A DNA stretch of 7,296 bases from Eggerthellaceae bacterium (GCA_017533165.1 JAFXIM010000264.1:1-7296); one strand, 5' to 3'. Positions 1 to 6,267 are shown, numbered from the stretch's first letter. The notes: generated by a model from the sequence alone, not told the origin. A program made the numbers and translations.

Positions 1-45
1 GCAGACTGAGCCTGCGAGCAGCAATGGCCCCCCATGGTTCGCAGC

Positions 46-816
46 CTATTCGGTGCCGTCGTAACGCGACAGGAAGGCGCGCGTGCGCTCCTGCTGCGGG
101 TTGTTGATGACGTCTTCAGCCTTGCCCTGCTCCACGATCACGCCGCCGTCCATGAAAATCAGGTAGTCGGCCACGTCGCGCGCGAAGTTCATCTCGTGCG
201 TAACGATGACCATGGTCATGTCCTCGGCCGCAAGCTCGCGGATGACCTTCAGGACATCCTGCGTCAGCTCGGGGTCAAGAGCGCTCGTAGGCTCGTCGAA
301 GTAGAGGACATCAGGGTTCATGGCCAACGCGCGGGCAATGGCAACGCGTTGCTGCTGGCCGCCGGAAAGCTCGCAGGGAACCATGTCCTCCTTGCCCTCG
401 AGACCCATTTTGCGCAGCAGTTCGCGACCGTCGGCAAGGGCCTCCTCCTTCGGACGCTTCTGCACGCTGATGGGTGCGTCAGTGACGAACTTAATAACCG
501 TAAAGAGCGGGAATAGGTTGAAGTTCTGGAAGACTAAGCCGAACTTGGCCTTGGCCTGCTTCAACACATCCTTGCCGCCATACACGGCCTTGCCCGAAGG
601 ACCTGCTGTGGTAACGGCAAGATCGCCGTAGGAAAGCTCGCCTGCATCCAAGGTCTCAAGCAGGGTGAGGCAGCGCAGCAGGGTGGATTTACCGCCACCC
701 GAAGGACCGATGATGGCAAGAACATCGCCTTTGTTCACCGTAAGGGAGATGTCCTTGAGGACCTCGTTGTCGCCAAAGCTCTTCTTAGCATGTTCCAGTT
801 TGACAATCGCTTGCAT
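46..816 (-). CDS. Polar amino acid ABC transporter, ATP-binding protein (GlnQ/HisP type)
   Basis: This is the cytoplasmic ATPase that powers an amino acid importer, acting as a dimer on the inner face of the membrane permease. The 256 residues match the usual length for the family. Motifs seen in order are Walker [10 protein letters not shown] (37-45), the Q-loop glutamine in [10 protein letters not shown] (Q97), the signature LSGGQQQR (150-157), Walker [12 protein letters not shown] (171-181) and the switch histidine in VTHEM (H207). The ATG at 816 is preceded by a good Shine-Dalgarno (AGGGGAG) that overlaps the permease stop codon 9 bases upstream, which argues for translational coupling. 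It is the last gene of a substrate-binding protein, permease, ATPase operon. The segment after the Q-loop ([12 protein letters not shown]) differs from the common H(M/L)TV(L/I)xNVTxAP pattern at the His and Asn positions. The substrate cannot be read from the sequence; glutamine, arginine, histidine or cystine are all possible. Confidence 0.95.
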   Translation of the reverse strand: MQAIVKLEHAKKSFGDNEVLKDISLTVNKGDVLAIIGPSGGGKSTLLRCLTLLETLDAGELSYGDLAVTTAGPSGKAVYGGKDVLKQAKAKFGLVFQNFNLFPLFTVIKFVTDAPISVQKRPKEEALADGRELLRKMGLEGKEDMVPCELSGGQQQRVAIARALAMNPDVLYFDEPTSALDPELTQDVLKVIRELAAEDMTMVIVTHEMNFARDVADYLIFMDGGVIVEQGKAEDVINNPQQERTRAFLSRYDGTE

Positions 817-825
817 GACACTCCC

Positions 826-1479
826 CTAGTCGTGGTAGTAGTTCAAACGCTTCTCGATGCGCACAAGCGCCATCTCGACGAGCATGTTGAACACCCAGTA
901 AATCGCGCCGGCGATGAGGTAAGGCAGCATGCTTACCTGCGAGGAGGCCAAGGCCTTGGCCTGCGAGAACATCTCCATAATGCCCAGAACGAAGGCGAGC
1001 GAGGTGTCCTTGACCAGCGTGATGATCTCGTTGCCCATAGCGGGCAGAATGCGTTTGATGACCTGGGGAAGAACGATCTTCATGAAGGTCTGCGGGCGAG
1101 AATAGCCCAAAACGCTTGCGGCCTCGTACTGTCCGGGAGGGATGGACTGGATGCCGCTGCGGTATATCTCGGCGAAGTAGGCTGCGTAGTTCAGGATGAA
1201 TCCGAGCGCGCAAGCGACGAACTTCCAATCGGAGCCCATGGAAAGCCCAAACAGATAATACGGACCGTAGCACCATGCCATGAGCTGCAGCATAAGGGGC
1301 GTGCCTCGCATGACGGAGATGTAGATGCGCGTGATAAGCGCGAGAGGCTTGAACTTGCTCATGCGGCAAAGCGCCACAATGACACCGAGGGGCAAAGCGC
1401 CCGCGAGCGTGGTGAAGAAGATCTGAGCCGTAAACAGGAAACCCGAGAACAGGATATCCAGCATGACGGACAATTCCAC
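826..1479 (-). CDS. Polar amino acid ABC transporter, permease (HisM/GlnP family)
   Basis: This is the integral membrane subunit that forms the translocation path of the amino acid importer and docks the ATPase. The 217 residues are typical of the HisMQ/GlnP family. Hydrophobic segments are visible at about residues 8-38, 48-75, 86-106 and 186-206, with a further weaker one around 150-170. RGTPL (58-62) and KDTSL (157-161) are family hallmarks. The cytoplasmic EAA coupling loop runs from YEAASVLGYSRPQ (118-130) to VLPQ (136-139). The start is a GTG at 1479, supported by AGGAG six bases upstream; no nearby ATG has an equal ribosome site. Only one permease is encoded, so the channel is probably a homodimer. 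The stop codon lies 9 bases before the ATPase start, and 150 structured bases separate this gene from the binding protein upstream. Confidence 0.94.
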   Translation of the reverse strand: MELSVMLDILFSGFLFTAQIFFTTLAGALPLGVIVALCRMSKFKPLALITRIYISVMRGTPLMLQLMAWCYGPYYLFGLSMGSDWKFVACALGFILNYAAYFAEIYRSGIQSIPPGQYEAASVLGYSRPQTFMKIVLPQVIKRILPAMGNEIITLVKDTSLAFVLGIMEMFSQAKALASSQVSMLPYLIAGAIYWVFNMLVEMALVRIEKRLNYYHD

Positions 1480-1501
1480 GATTGACTCCTAAACGTAGTT
1501 T

Positions 1502-1603
1502 GCGGGCGAGGCCGCCAAGCCCCGCCCGCGTTCAATTCCTATAGCGGCTAACTGCTCTCGAGCAAAGTCTCAGACGTATCGTCGGTTTTCTCGAGTCAGC
1601 CGC
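1502..1603 (-). promoter_or_regulatory. Structured intergenic spacer (two large hairpins) between binding protein and permease
   Basis: The 150 bases between the binding-protein stop and the permease start contain two inverted repeats. The first reached by transcription pairs 1596-1603 with 1544-1551; one pair is G-U only in minus-strand RNA, so all eight positions pair there. Inside it, CTCGAG at 1590-1595 can pair with CTCGAG at 1557-1562, and a small apical hairpin lies at 1573-1583 (GACG-TAT-CGTC in plus-strand reading). The second pairs GCGGGCG (1502-1508) with CGCCCGC (1523-1529) and continues as GGC (1510-1512) with GCC (1519-1521) after one mismatch. Neither stem is followed by a T-run, so they are not canonical intrinsic terminators. 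In ABC operons such hairpins commonly protect the upstream mRNA or reduce read-through, so that binding protein outnumbers membrane subunits. That role is inferred here. Confidence 0.55.
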
Positions 1604-1629
1604 CTCAAGCTAGCTCAAAGCCAGAAGCT

Positions 1630-2460
1630 TTAAGCCTTGATGCACCAGTTGGACCAAGCGATGCCGTCAGCTGCATACTTCTCGCAGATCTTCTGAGCGG
1701 TGCCGTCAGCAGTCATTTCCTTCAGGGTTGCGGTGACCTGGTCAGCCATGGCCTCGTTGCCCAGCTTGAAGCCGACTGCATAGTGCTCAGCGGAAAGCTC
1801 GTGAATCTGGGTGTAGACGCCGGGCTTAGCAGCCATCTGGTAAGCAGCGATGGAGAGGTCGCAGGCAACAGCGTCGACGTTGCCGGTCTCAAGCTGCATG
1901 AAAGCGTCGTTGTAGGTAGCGATGGTCTGAACCTGGCCGTTAGCGAAGGTCTTAACCAGAGCAGCGTTGTCTTCGCCCTCGAGAACGTCAAGAGCAGCGG
2001 ACTCGACCTGAGTCATGACAGCCTTGCCAGCGAGGCCCTCGAGGTTGGTGATGCCGCTGTCAGCCTTCACGACGATGACCTGGGAGTTGAGCATGTAGGG
2101 CTCAGACCATGCATACTGATCCTCACGACCCTCATAGGTAAAGCCGTTCCAGATGCAGGTGATGGAACCGTCATTGATGAGAGCGTCCTTGGCATCCCAG
2201 TCGATCGGGGTGGTCTCGAGCTCCCAGCCGTTGCGCTTTGCAACCTCGGCAGCGAGGTCGAGGTCAAGGCCGGCGTAAGAACCGTCATCGGCCACGAAGC
2301 CGTAGGGCGGATAACCGGAGTCAAAGCCAACGACGAGCTTGGTTGCCTCGCCGCCAGCAGGAGCTTCGTCCTTCTTGTCGGAGCTGCAGCCGGCAACGAG
2401 CAGCATGCTCATGCACAGCGCGGCCACAAGCGCCACGATCCAAGTGAACTTCTTCTTCAT
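1630..2460 (-). CDS. Amino acid ABC transporter substrate-binding lipoprotein
   Basis: This is the extracytoplasmic solute receptor that captures the amino acid and delivers it to the permease. The 276-residue product starts with a lysine-rich n-region (MKKK), a hydrophobic core and the lipobox LVAGC (21-25), so Cys25 should be lipidated after signal peptidase II cleavage and anchor the protein to the membrane. The mature part has the bilobed SBP family 3 pattern: VGFDSGYPPYGF (44-55), GLDLDLAAEVAKR (64-76), a likely carboxylate-binding arginine in YEGRED (R112), and a likely amino-group aspartate in ACDLSIAAY (D201). The ATG at 2460 is chosen because AGAGGA lies six bases upstream and it begins a proper signal peptide; the open frame continues to 2556 but would run through the promoter. 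Extra cysteines at 102, 200, 259 and 273 are notable for an exported protein. The ligand is not assignable. Confidence 0.93.
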   Translation of the reverse strand: MKKKFTWIVALVAALCMSMLLVAGCSSDKKDEAPAGGEATKLVVGFDSGYPPYGFVADDGSYAGLDLDLAAEVAKRNGWELETTPIDWDAKDALINDGSITCIWNGFTYEGREDQYAWSEPYMLNSQVIVVKADSGITNLEGLAGKAVMTQVESAALDVLEGEDNAALVKTFANGQVQTIATYNDAFMQLETGNVDAVACDLSIAAYQMAAKPGVYTQIHELSAEHYAVGFKLGNEAMADQVTATLKEMTADGTAQKICEKYAADGIAWSNWCIKA

Positions 2461-2546
2461 GATAGATCCTCTCGATGTGAGTTCAGGGCGGATCGCCCGT
2501 CTTGCGCTCCACCACATTGCCACTCTACCGTAGTAAAGTATCCCGA

Positions 2547-2573
2547 AGTATAGCACAGAGCGCCCTCATTCAA
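2547..2573 (-). promoter_or_regulatory. Promoter of the amino acid ABC operon
   Basis: Reading leftward, an extended -10 element TGCTATACT (TATACT at 2552-2547) lies about 87 bases before the binding-protein ATG. A partial -35 (TTGAAT at 2573-2568) is 15 bases upstream, a short spacing, so the TG extension probably compensates. Transcription would start near 2540 and give a leader of about 80 bases with a small GGGCG-ATC-CGCCC hairpin at 2486-2498. In the 152 bases between the iron-sulfur gene stop (2713) and this promoter I see no U-tailed terminator; it is GC-rich with no clear gene. Confidence 0.5.
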
Positions 2574-2712
2574 AGGGTCTATCCTTAATTGGTCTTACTG
2601 GTTGGAATTCGTGCGCAACGCGTCCGCGAGCGCCAGAAAGCCGGCCCGCCAGCTTGCACCCGCACTCCAACGCGCGCCCAGCCATGCTCCAACCCGGCGC
2701 ACCACGCCGCAC

Positions 2713-3873
2713 CTAACGGCGGCGGCCGAACAGCGGTGTCGAGCGAGAGGGCTTCTTCGCCTCGATCAAACGCGGCTCGAAGTCAAACAGATCGGCTGTG
2801 CTCACCCGAGAAGAAACATTCAGCGCCTTCTTGGTGCACGCATCGGCGCACAGACCGCACTGCACGCACTCGGCAGCGGAAAACTCGAAGTAACGCATAC
2901 CTTCCCCGGGATGGCTCTCCTCGCTCACCCTAAGCGCCGCCGTGGGGCAGAACATGGCGCACATGCCACAGCCCGTGCACAAATCGGCATCAAGCGACAC
3001 GCTGCCAAACACGCGCGTATCAAGCTCGGACACCACCGGCTCGCCCATCTCGTACAAAGCGTCAAGCATGCGCATGTTGCGGCTCGCCTCGTAATGAGGC
3101 AGCTTGCCAGACTTTCCCACGCCAAGCTTATCACGCAGCGTGAGAATCTTCTTCTGCTGCTGGGGATCAAGCTTCTGCGCCACCACCTGCTCGACGGCAA
3201 TGAGAGCCATGTCCTTGGCCATGCCGCTCGTATCGGTGAGGAAGCTGCGCCGCGCAGCACCCATGATCTTGCGCGCGTCGTGCGTTTCGACCTCGGGCGG
3301 GAACTCAGAATCGCAGGTGATGATGGCCGCCGACCCAACGGATTCGAGCAGCGTGATGGCCGAATCAACCGTAGCATCGATGGCGGGGCGAACCGCGCCG
3401 TACTTGCAACTTGCGCACCCGCCATCCACCAGCACGATGTCCTCGATACCGCGGGCGGCAAGCTCCACGAGCAGCAACTCCTCGATGCGGGCCAGGCAAG
3501 GCACGGTGGCATACATCTCGGGATCGCCTTCTTCGCGGGCAGCCATGCGTGCGCAGGCGATGACCGCCATGCTCCCATCCGCGGCGTTCACGGCTGCGGC
3601 CACGGCATTGGCAAGATCCTCGCTCAGCGGATCAATCGAATGGATGGCCTCCATAGGACACACGGCCACGCAAGCGCCACAGGAAACGCACTCGGCCATG
3701 TCCACCTTGATCTCGTTGTTGCGCGCGGTAATGGCCTTCCACTGGCAGGTCTGCACGCAGCGCTGACATCTGGAGTTGCGATTGCGCACGGCAACGCAAC
3801 GCGCATCGGCGGTAAGGATGGATCGGCCTCCGAAGGCCTGCACCAAATCGACTACTTCGTTGAGCGTGGGCAT
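2713..3873 (-). CDS. Polyferredoxin-like iron-sulfur protein with MvhD/FlpD-like core
   Basis: I do not recognise a named gene. The 386-residue protein appears cytoplasmic (no signal peptide or membrane segment) and probably relays electrons. Cys motifs seen: C26-x9-C36-x2-C39-x3-C43, then classical C62xxC65xxC68xxxC72P near the N-terminus, and C299xxC302xxC305xxxC309P plus C336xxC339xxC342xxxC346 near the C-terminus, enough for four [4Fe-4S] clusters. Between them, residues about 100-190 contain ACARM (C107), PCLARIEELL (C126), GGCASCKYG (C153, C156) and TCDSE (C187). This arrangement resembles the MvhD/FlpD domain that links hydrogenase or formate dehydrogenase to heterodisulfide-reductase-type partners. 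The ATG at 3873 follows AGGG by seven bases. It lies 71 bases after mobBA and probably shares its transcript, suggesting a role with a molybdo- or tungsto-enzyme. The functional assignment is inference; the cluster motifs are direct. Confidence 0.85.
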   Translation of the reverse strand: MPTLNEVVDLVQAFGGRSILTADARCVAVRNRNSRCQRCVQTCQWKAITARNNEIKVDMAECVSCGACVAVCPMEAIHSIDPLSEDLANAVAAAVNAADGSMAVIACARMAAREEGDPEMYATVPCLARIEELLLVELAARGIEDIVLVDGGCASCKYGAVRPAIDATVDSAITLLESVGSAAIITCDSEFPPEVETHDARKIMGAARRSFLTDTSGMAKDMALIAVEQVVAQKLDPQQQKKILTLRDKLGVGKSGKLPHYEASRNMRMLDALYEMGEPVVSELDTRVFGSVSLDADLCTGCGMCAMFCPTAALRVSEESHPGEGMRYFEFSAAECVQCGLCADACTKKALNVSSRVSTADLFDFEPRLIEAKKPSRSTPLFGRRR

Positions 3874-3904
3874 GGTTTCCCTAACGGTCCTTCCTCGAAC
3901 ACAG

Positions 3905-3937
3905 GCTTACCTTCGCCATGGGATAGAGAAGGTAAGC
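3905..3937 (-). other. Intercistronic 10-bp hairpin between mobBA and the iron-sulfur gene
   Basis: GCTTACCTTC at 3905-3914 is perfectly complementary to GAAGGTAAGC at 3928-3937, with a 13-base loop. It sits just after the mobBA stop codon and 31 bases before the next start. No T-run follows on either strand, so it does not look like an intrinsic terminator. An RNA stability or processing element, or partial attenuation of the downstream gene, would fit. Confidence 0.5.
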
Positions 3938-3944
3938 ACCACGG

Positions 3945-5303
3945 CTATTCGCCCAGATAGGAGTCTTCGATGCGCTTGAGCTCGTCGGGCGTATTGGCGT
4001 TGATGAAACAGCCGCCGCGAGGCTCGGCCTCGAGCACGCGCTCCTGAGCGAAGGCATGCACGTTGACCTTCGGGTCCTCGTAGAGGGCCTGGGCGCGCTT
4101 CTCTCCGCGATCGAGCGCGCGGCGAATGGCCGGCACGCAGGTGCTGCGGCGGTAGAGCGCGTGGAAGGGCTCGAAACCGTGCTTGTTCACCGGCACGACC
4201 ACGTCGGCGCCGGTTTCGTTCATGGCAAGCGACTGAGCAACGACCAGAGATCCGCTCGCGAAGATCATGTCGCAGGCAACCACGGCAACGTAGGGATTGC
4301 GCGCGGAGGTGCAAGCGGTGTAGAGGCCCGGCAGCGCGCCGCGGAACTTGAAGGCATCCCCCACCAGCTTGATGTCGAGGTCGGGGTATTCCTCATGCAG
4401 AAACTCGAGGTTCTCGCGCTCGTTGGTGGTGATGATGAGCTCGTCAGCTACCGGGGACAAACGGTCGATGAGCCTCATGATCAGCGGACGTCCGGCGAAG
4501 GGCACGGTTGCTTTCGATCGGCCCATGCGGCGGCTTTCGCCACCTGCCTGGATAACCACCGAGATGCGCGGACGGGCATAACGGTTCTGCACGAAATCGG
4601 CAAGCCCGGCTACGTCGTTGATGTCAAAGGCGGGAATGTTGAAGAGTTTGGCAGCCTCGCACGCCTCGGGGATGTCGGTCACCACGGCAACGGTATCAGC
4701 CGTGGGCATCTTCTCCTTGAGGTCGGCCTTGCGCGCCTCGTCGGCGGGATCGATTGCAGAAACCTGCGTGCCCTCGGATGCAGCCTTGGCCGTTTCCTCT
4801 TTGAGGTCAACCAAGCCACCGTGCTTGCGGCCGCCTGCGCGGGCGCGGGAGATCTGGGTAAAGTCGGATCCGAGCGAGCAGCCCTGACGAGCGCCCTCGA
4901 TGAAGGCCTCGGCTACGGCAACGTCGGCTTCGTTGCCGGCGCGCATGATTTCGATGGTGGGAAGACCGCTCTTGCGATAACCCTCCACAATGATGATGTC
5001 ATGGCCAGGCATGGTGCGTACGATTTCATGGCACTCGATTTCGCCCTCGAGCGTCTTGATGCGGGCCATCTGACCGGGAGCGGCGATGACCGTCTCGGAC
5101 GCACCCGCCGCACGATGGCGGTAGGAGTCCTTGCCGGGATAGTCGATGTCAAAGCCCTTGTGGGAGTGATGCTTCACGCTGCCCACATCAAGGCTGCGAG
5201 AAACCAGCTCAGCGATGAGCTTTTCAATCAGGGTGGTCTTGCCGGAATTGTGGCGGCCGACAATGGCAACTGCCGGCGAGGGAACGTGAATCTTCTTGGA
5301 CAT
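3945..5303 (-). CDS. mobBA: MobB-MobA fusion, molybdenum cofactor guanylyltransferase
   Basis: MobA transfers GMP from GTP to Mo-molybdopterin to make molybdopterin guanine dinucleotide, the cofactor of formate dehydrogenases, DMSO/nitrate reductases and relatives; MobB is its GTP-binding adapter. Both are joined here in 452 residues. The MobB half (about 5-240) has Walker A GRHNSGKTT (16-24), the VKHHSHKGFDID segment (43-54), VEGYRKSG (106-113) and a late VAVVTD strand (205-210). The MobA half (about 246-452) has the nucleotide loop QAGGESRRMGRSKA (252-265, K264 catalytic type), the metal-binding D345 in ACDM, PFHALYR (379-385) and FINANTP (433-439). Residues about 137-203 form a charged, Gly/Ala-rich insert not usual in short MobB proteins. 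The ATG at 5303 is chosen because AAGGTG lies upstream and homology begins at once. The frame stays open to 5522 but would cross a terminator and a promoter. An own promoter precedes it and an iron-sulfur gene follows. Confidence 0.93.
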   Translation of the reverse strand: MSKKIHVPSPAVAIVGRHNSGKTTLIEKLIAELVSRSLDVGSVKHHSHKGFDIDYPGKDSYRHRAAGASETVIAAPGQMARIKTLEGEIECHEIVRTMPGHDIIIVEGYRKSGLPTIEIMRAGNEADVAVAEAFIEGARQGCSLGSDFTQISRARAGGRKHGGLVDLKEETAKAASEGTQVSAIDPADEARKADLKEKMPTADTVAVVTDIPEACEAAKLFNIPAFDINDVAGLADFVQNRYARPRISVVIQAGGESRRMGRSKATVPFAGRPLIMRLIDRLSPVADELIITTNERENLEFLHEEYPDLDIKLVGDAFKFRGALPGLYTACTSARNPYVAVVACDMIFASGSLVVAQSLAMNETGADVVVPVNKHGFEPFHALYRRSTCVPAIRRALDRGEKRAQALYEDPKVNVHAFAQERVLEAEPRGGCFINANTPDELKRIEDSYLGE

Positions 5304-5341
5304 GCCTGCACCTTCGGTACGTGAGCCTACGAATTCGCTTG

Positions 5342-5370
5342 AGTATATCACTACCAGAGGGCCGCGCCAG
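5342..5370 (-). promoter_or_regulatory. Probable promoter of mobBA
   Basis: An extended -10 TGATATACT (TATACT at 5347-5342) lies 39 bases before the mobBA ATG, giving a predicted start near 5335 and a leader of about 30 bases. The -35 position (5370-5365, CTGGCG) is poor, so recognition would depend on the TG extension. It lies just downstream of the strong terminator at 5422-5466, which supports independent transcription of mobBA. Confidence 0.5.
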
Positions 5371-5421
5371 CTTTGGGTGAGCGATTGTGCAAAGGTGAGC
5401 GCTGCGCATAAGGCCGCCAGG

Positions 5422-5466
5422 AAAAACAAAACGACCCGCGTACACAAACTCTGTATGCGGGTCGTT
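5422..5466 (-). terminator. Strong intrinsic terminator reading leftward
   Basis: AACGACCCGC (5466-5457 in minus reading) pairs perfectly with GCGGGTCGTT (5439-5430). After one A-C mismatch the stem continues with TACA/TGTA, closing a seven-base loop. The minus-strand stem is followed directly by a T-tract (TTGTTTTT, 5429-5422). On the plus strand no T-run follows, so the direction is clear. It ends either the candidate small RNA just upstream or the dnaX-ybaB-recR transcript, and isolates mobBA. Confidence 0.8.
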
Positions 5467-5548
5467 ATGCGCTTCGAAGAGATAGAGACCCTGTCCCCTC
5501 CAAAAACAGAGCCTATCTGCAACGAAGCTGAATGTTTCGCTTAGATCG
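5422..5548 (-). ncRNA. Candidate small RNA or attenuated leader between recR and mobBA
   Basis: The 367 bases between mobBA and recR hold no convincing protein gene. An extended -10 promoter predicts a start near 5548 and a strong terminator ends near 5422, defining a transcript of about 125 nt. Its middle is a nested hairpin: 5523-5528 pairs with 5471-5476 (GCTTCG/CGAAGC), 5513-5518 with 5480-5485 (AGATAG/CTATCT) and 5506-5509 with 5491-5494 (CTGT/ACAG). This presents an 11-base loop that in minus-strand RNA contains GGAGGGG, similar to a Shine-Dalgarno or a CsrA-type GGA site. I could not match it to 6S, SRP, tmRNA, RNase P or a riboswitch I know. Alternatives are a dispersed palindromic repeat or a regulated leader of mobBA. 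No expression evidence is available from sequence. Confidence 0.35.
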
Positions 5549-5554
5549 CTGGTA

Positions 5555-5582
5555 AGTATAGCACCCGCCTTAGAAAATCCAA
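5555..5582 (-). promoter_or_regulatory. Promoter upstream of the candidate small RNA
   Basis: Reading leftward, TGCTATACT forms an extended -10 (TATACT at 5560-5555) and TTGGAT (5582-5577) is a partial -35 with 16-base spacing. The element is nearly identical to the ABC operon promoter (both have GTGCTATACTT). The -35 overlaps the AT-rich hairpin after recR. Confidence 0.45.
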
Positions 5583-5593
5583 AGGATTTTTTT
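5574..5593 (-). terminator. Weak AT-rich hairpin after recR
   Basis: AAAATCC (5574-5580) and GGATTTT (5584-5590) form a 7-bp stem with a three-base loop about 80 bases after the recR stop. The stem is AT-rich, and the T-run is better on the plus strand (TTT at 5591-5593) than on the minus strand. It may end recR transcription weakly, but the stronger terminator at 5422-5466 is the safer candidate. Confidence 0.3.
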
Positions 5594-5670
5594 GCAGGGC
5601 TTGCCGCGCCTCGATGATTGCGGGATTCGCCGCGCCCGGCCAGGCTGCAGGGTTCGCCACGCTCCAGGGC

Positions 5671-6267
5671 TTACAAAGCGCGTCGCGTCTCGATGGCGCG
5701 GCCCAGAGTAACCTCATCGGCAAACTCGAGATCTCCCCCAACGGGAAGGCCGCTTGCGGGACGCGTCACCTCAATCCCGAGCGGTTTGATAATACGCGCC
5801 AGATATGCCGCCGTGGTCTCCCCCTCTATGTTGGGGTTGGTAGCCAAAACCACCTCGCGCACGTCTTCGGAACCCAGGCGCCTGATAAGCTCGGCAATGC
5901 GCAGGTCGTCAGGGCCTATGCCCTCCATGGGACTGAGCGCGCCGCCAAGCACGTGATATACGCCCGAAAACACGCCCGTACGCTCGATAGAGGGAATGTC
6001 GCGCGGCTCGCTCACCACGCAGATGATTCCCTGGTCGCGGCGCGTGCTGGCGCAGATCTCACAGGTGGGACCTTCGGAATAGTTGAAGCATCGCTCGCAG
6101 AAGCAGATGTTTTCCTTCACCTCGGCTATGGCGTCAGCCAGACGCATGGCAGTAGCGCGATCGGCGTTTAATATCCAATACGCCATGCGCTGTGCCGATT
6201 TGGGGCCAACGCCGGGCAAACGCTCGAGTTCGTCGAGCAGCTTCTGTATGGCAGGTGCGGCTTGCAC
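5671..6267 (-). CDS. recR: Recombination mediator protein RecR
   Basis: RecR forms a ring clamp that, with RecO (and RecF), loads RecA onto SSB-coated single-stranded DNA during gap repair. The 198 residues match the family length. Order of parts: a helix-hairpin-helix LERLPGVGPKSAQRMAY (14-30), a four-cysteine zinc motif C57xxC60x8C69xxC72, and a Toprim domain with the acidic VSEPRD (85-90), HVLGGALSPMEGIGP (105-119) and NPNIEGE (144-150) motifs. The C-terminus has the usual RPASGLPVGGDLEFADEVTLGRA features (169-191). The start is a GTG at 6267 with AAGGT nine bases upstream; it aligns with the normal RecR N-terminus. The ybaB stop is 26 bases upstream, so the two genes are an operon, as in many bacteria. 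Confidence 0.97.
   Translation of the reverse strand: MQAAPAIQKLLDELERLPGVGPKSAQRMAYWILNADRATAMRLADAIAEVKENICFCERCFNYSEGPTCEICASTRRDQGIICVVSEPRDIPSIERTGVFSGVYHVLGGALSPMEGIGPDDLRIAELIRRLGSEDVREVVLATNPNIEGETTAAYLARIIKPLGIEVTRPASGLPVGGDLEFADEVTLGRAIETRRAL

Noticed and set aside
1..45. Inverted repeat after the ABC ATPase (TGCGA at 13-17 with TCGCA at 38-42, ATGG with CCAT inside) as an operon terminator
   Set aside because: There is no T-run after the stem on the minus strand, it is short and interrupted, and the downstream context is cut by the window edge.
2461..2556. N-terminal extension of the substrate-binding protein
   Set aside because: It overlaps the promoter -10 element and precedes a proper lipoprotein signal peptide that begins at 2460 with a good ribosome site.
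2602..3960. Long plus-strand open frame opposite the iron-sulfur gene
   Set aside because: It is antisense to a gene with clear cysteine motifs, is rich in His/Arg/Ala without any recognisable domain, and is typical of shadow frames in GC-rich DNA.
4056..5324. Long plus-strand open frame (422 codons) opposite mobBA
   Set aside because: The minus strand carries unmistakable MobB and MobA motifs; the plus frame shows none and has no credible ribosome site or promoter.
5304..5522. N-terminal extension of mobBA with a hydrophobic segment that mimics a membrane anchor
   Set aside because: It would be translated across an intrinsic terminator and the mobBA promoter, while the ATG at 5303 has a good ribosome site and begins the MobB homology.
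5467..5670. SRP (4.5S) RNA, tRNA or Moco riboswitch after recR
   Set aside because: I see no GGAAGGAAGCA-type SRP core, no T-loop GGTTCGA with acceptor stem, and no match to the Moco motif I remember.
5541..5741. 66-codon minus-strand frame overlapping the recR 3' end
   Set aside because: It starts inside recR in another frame, has no recognisable domain and runs through the small-RNA promoter.
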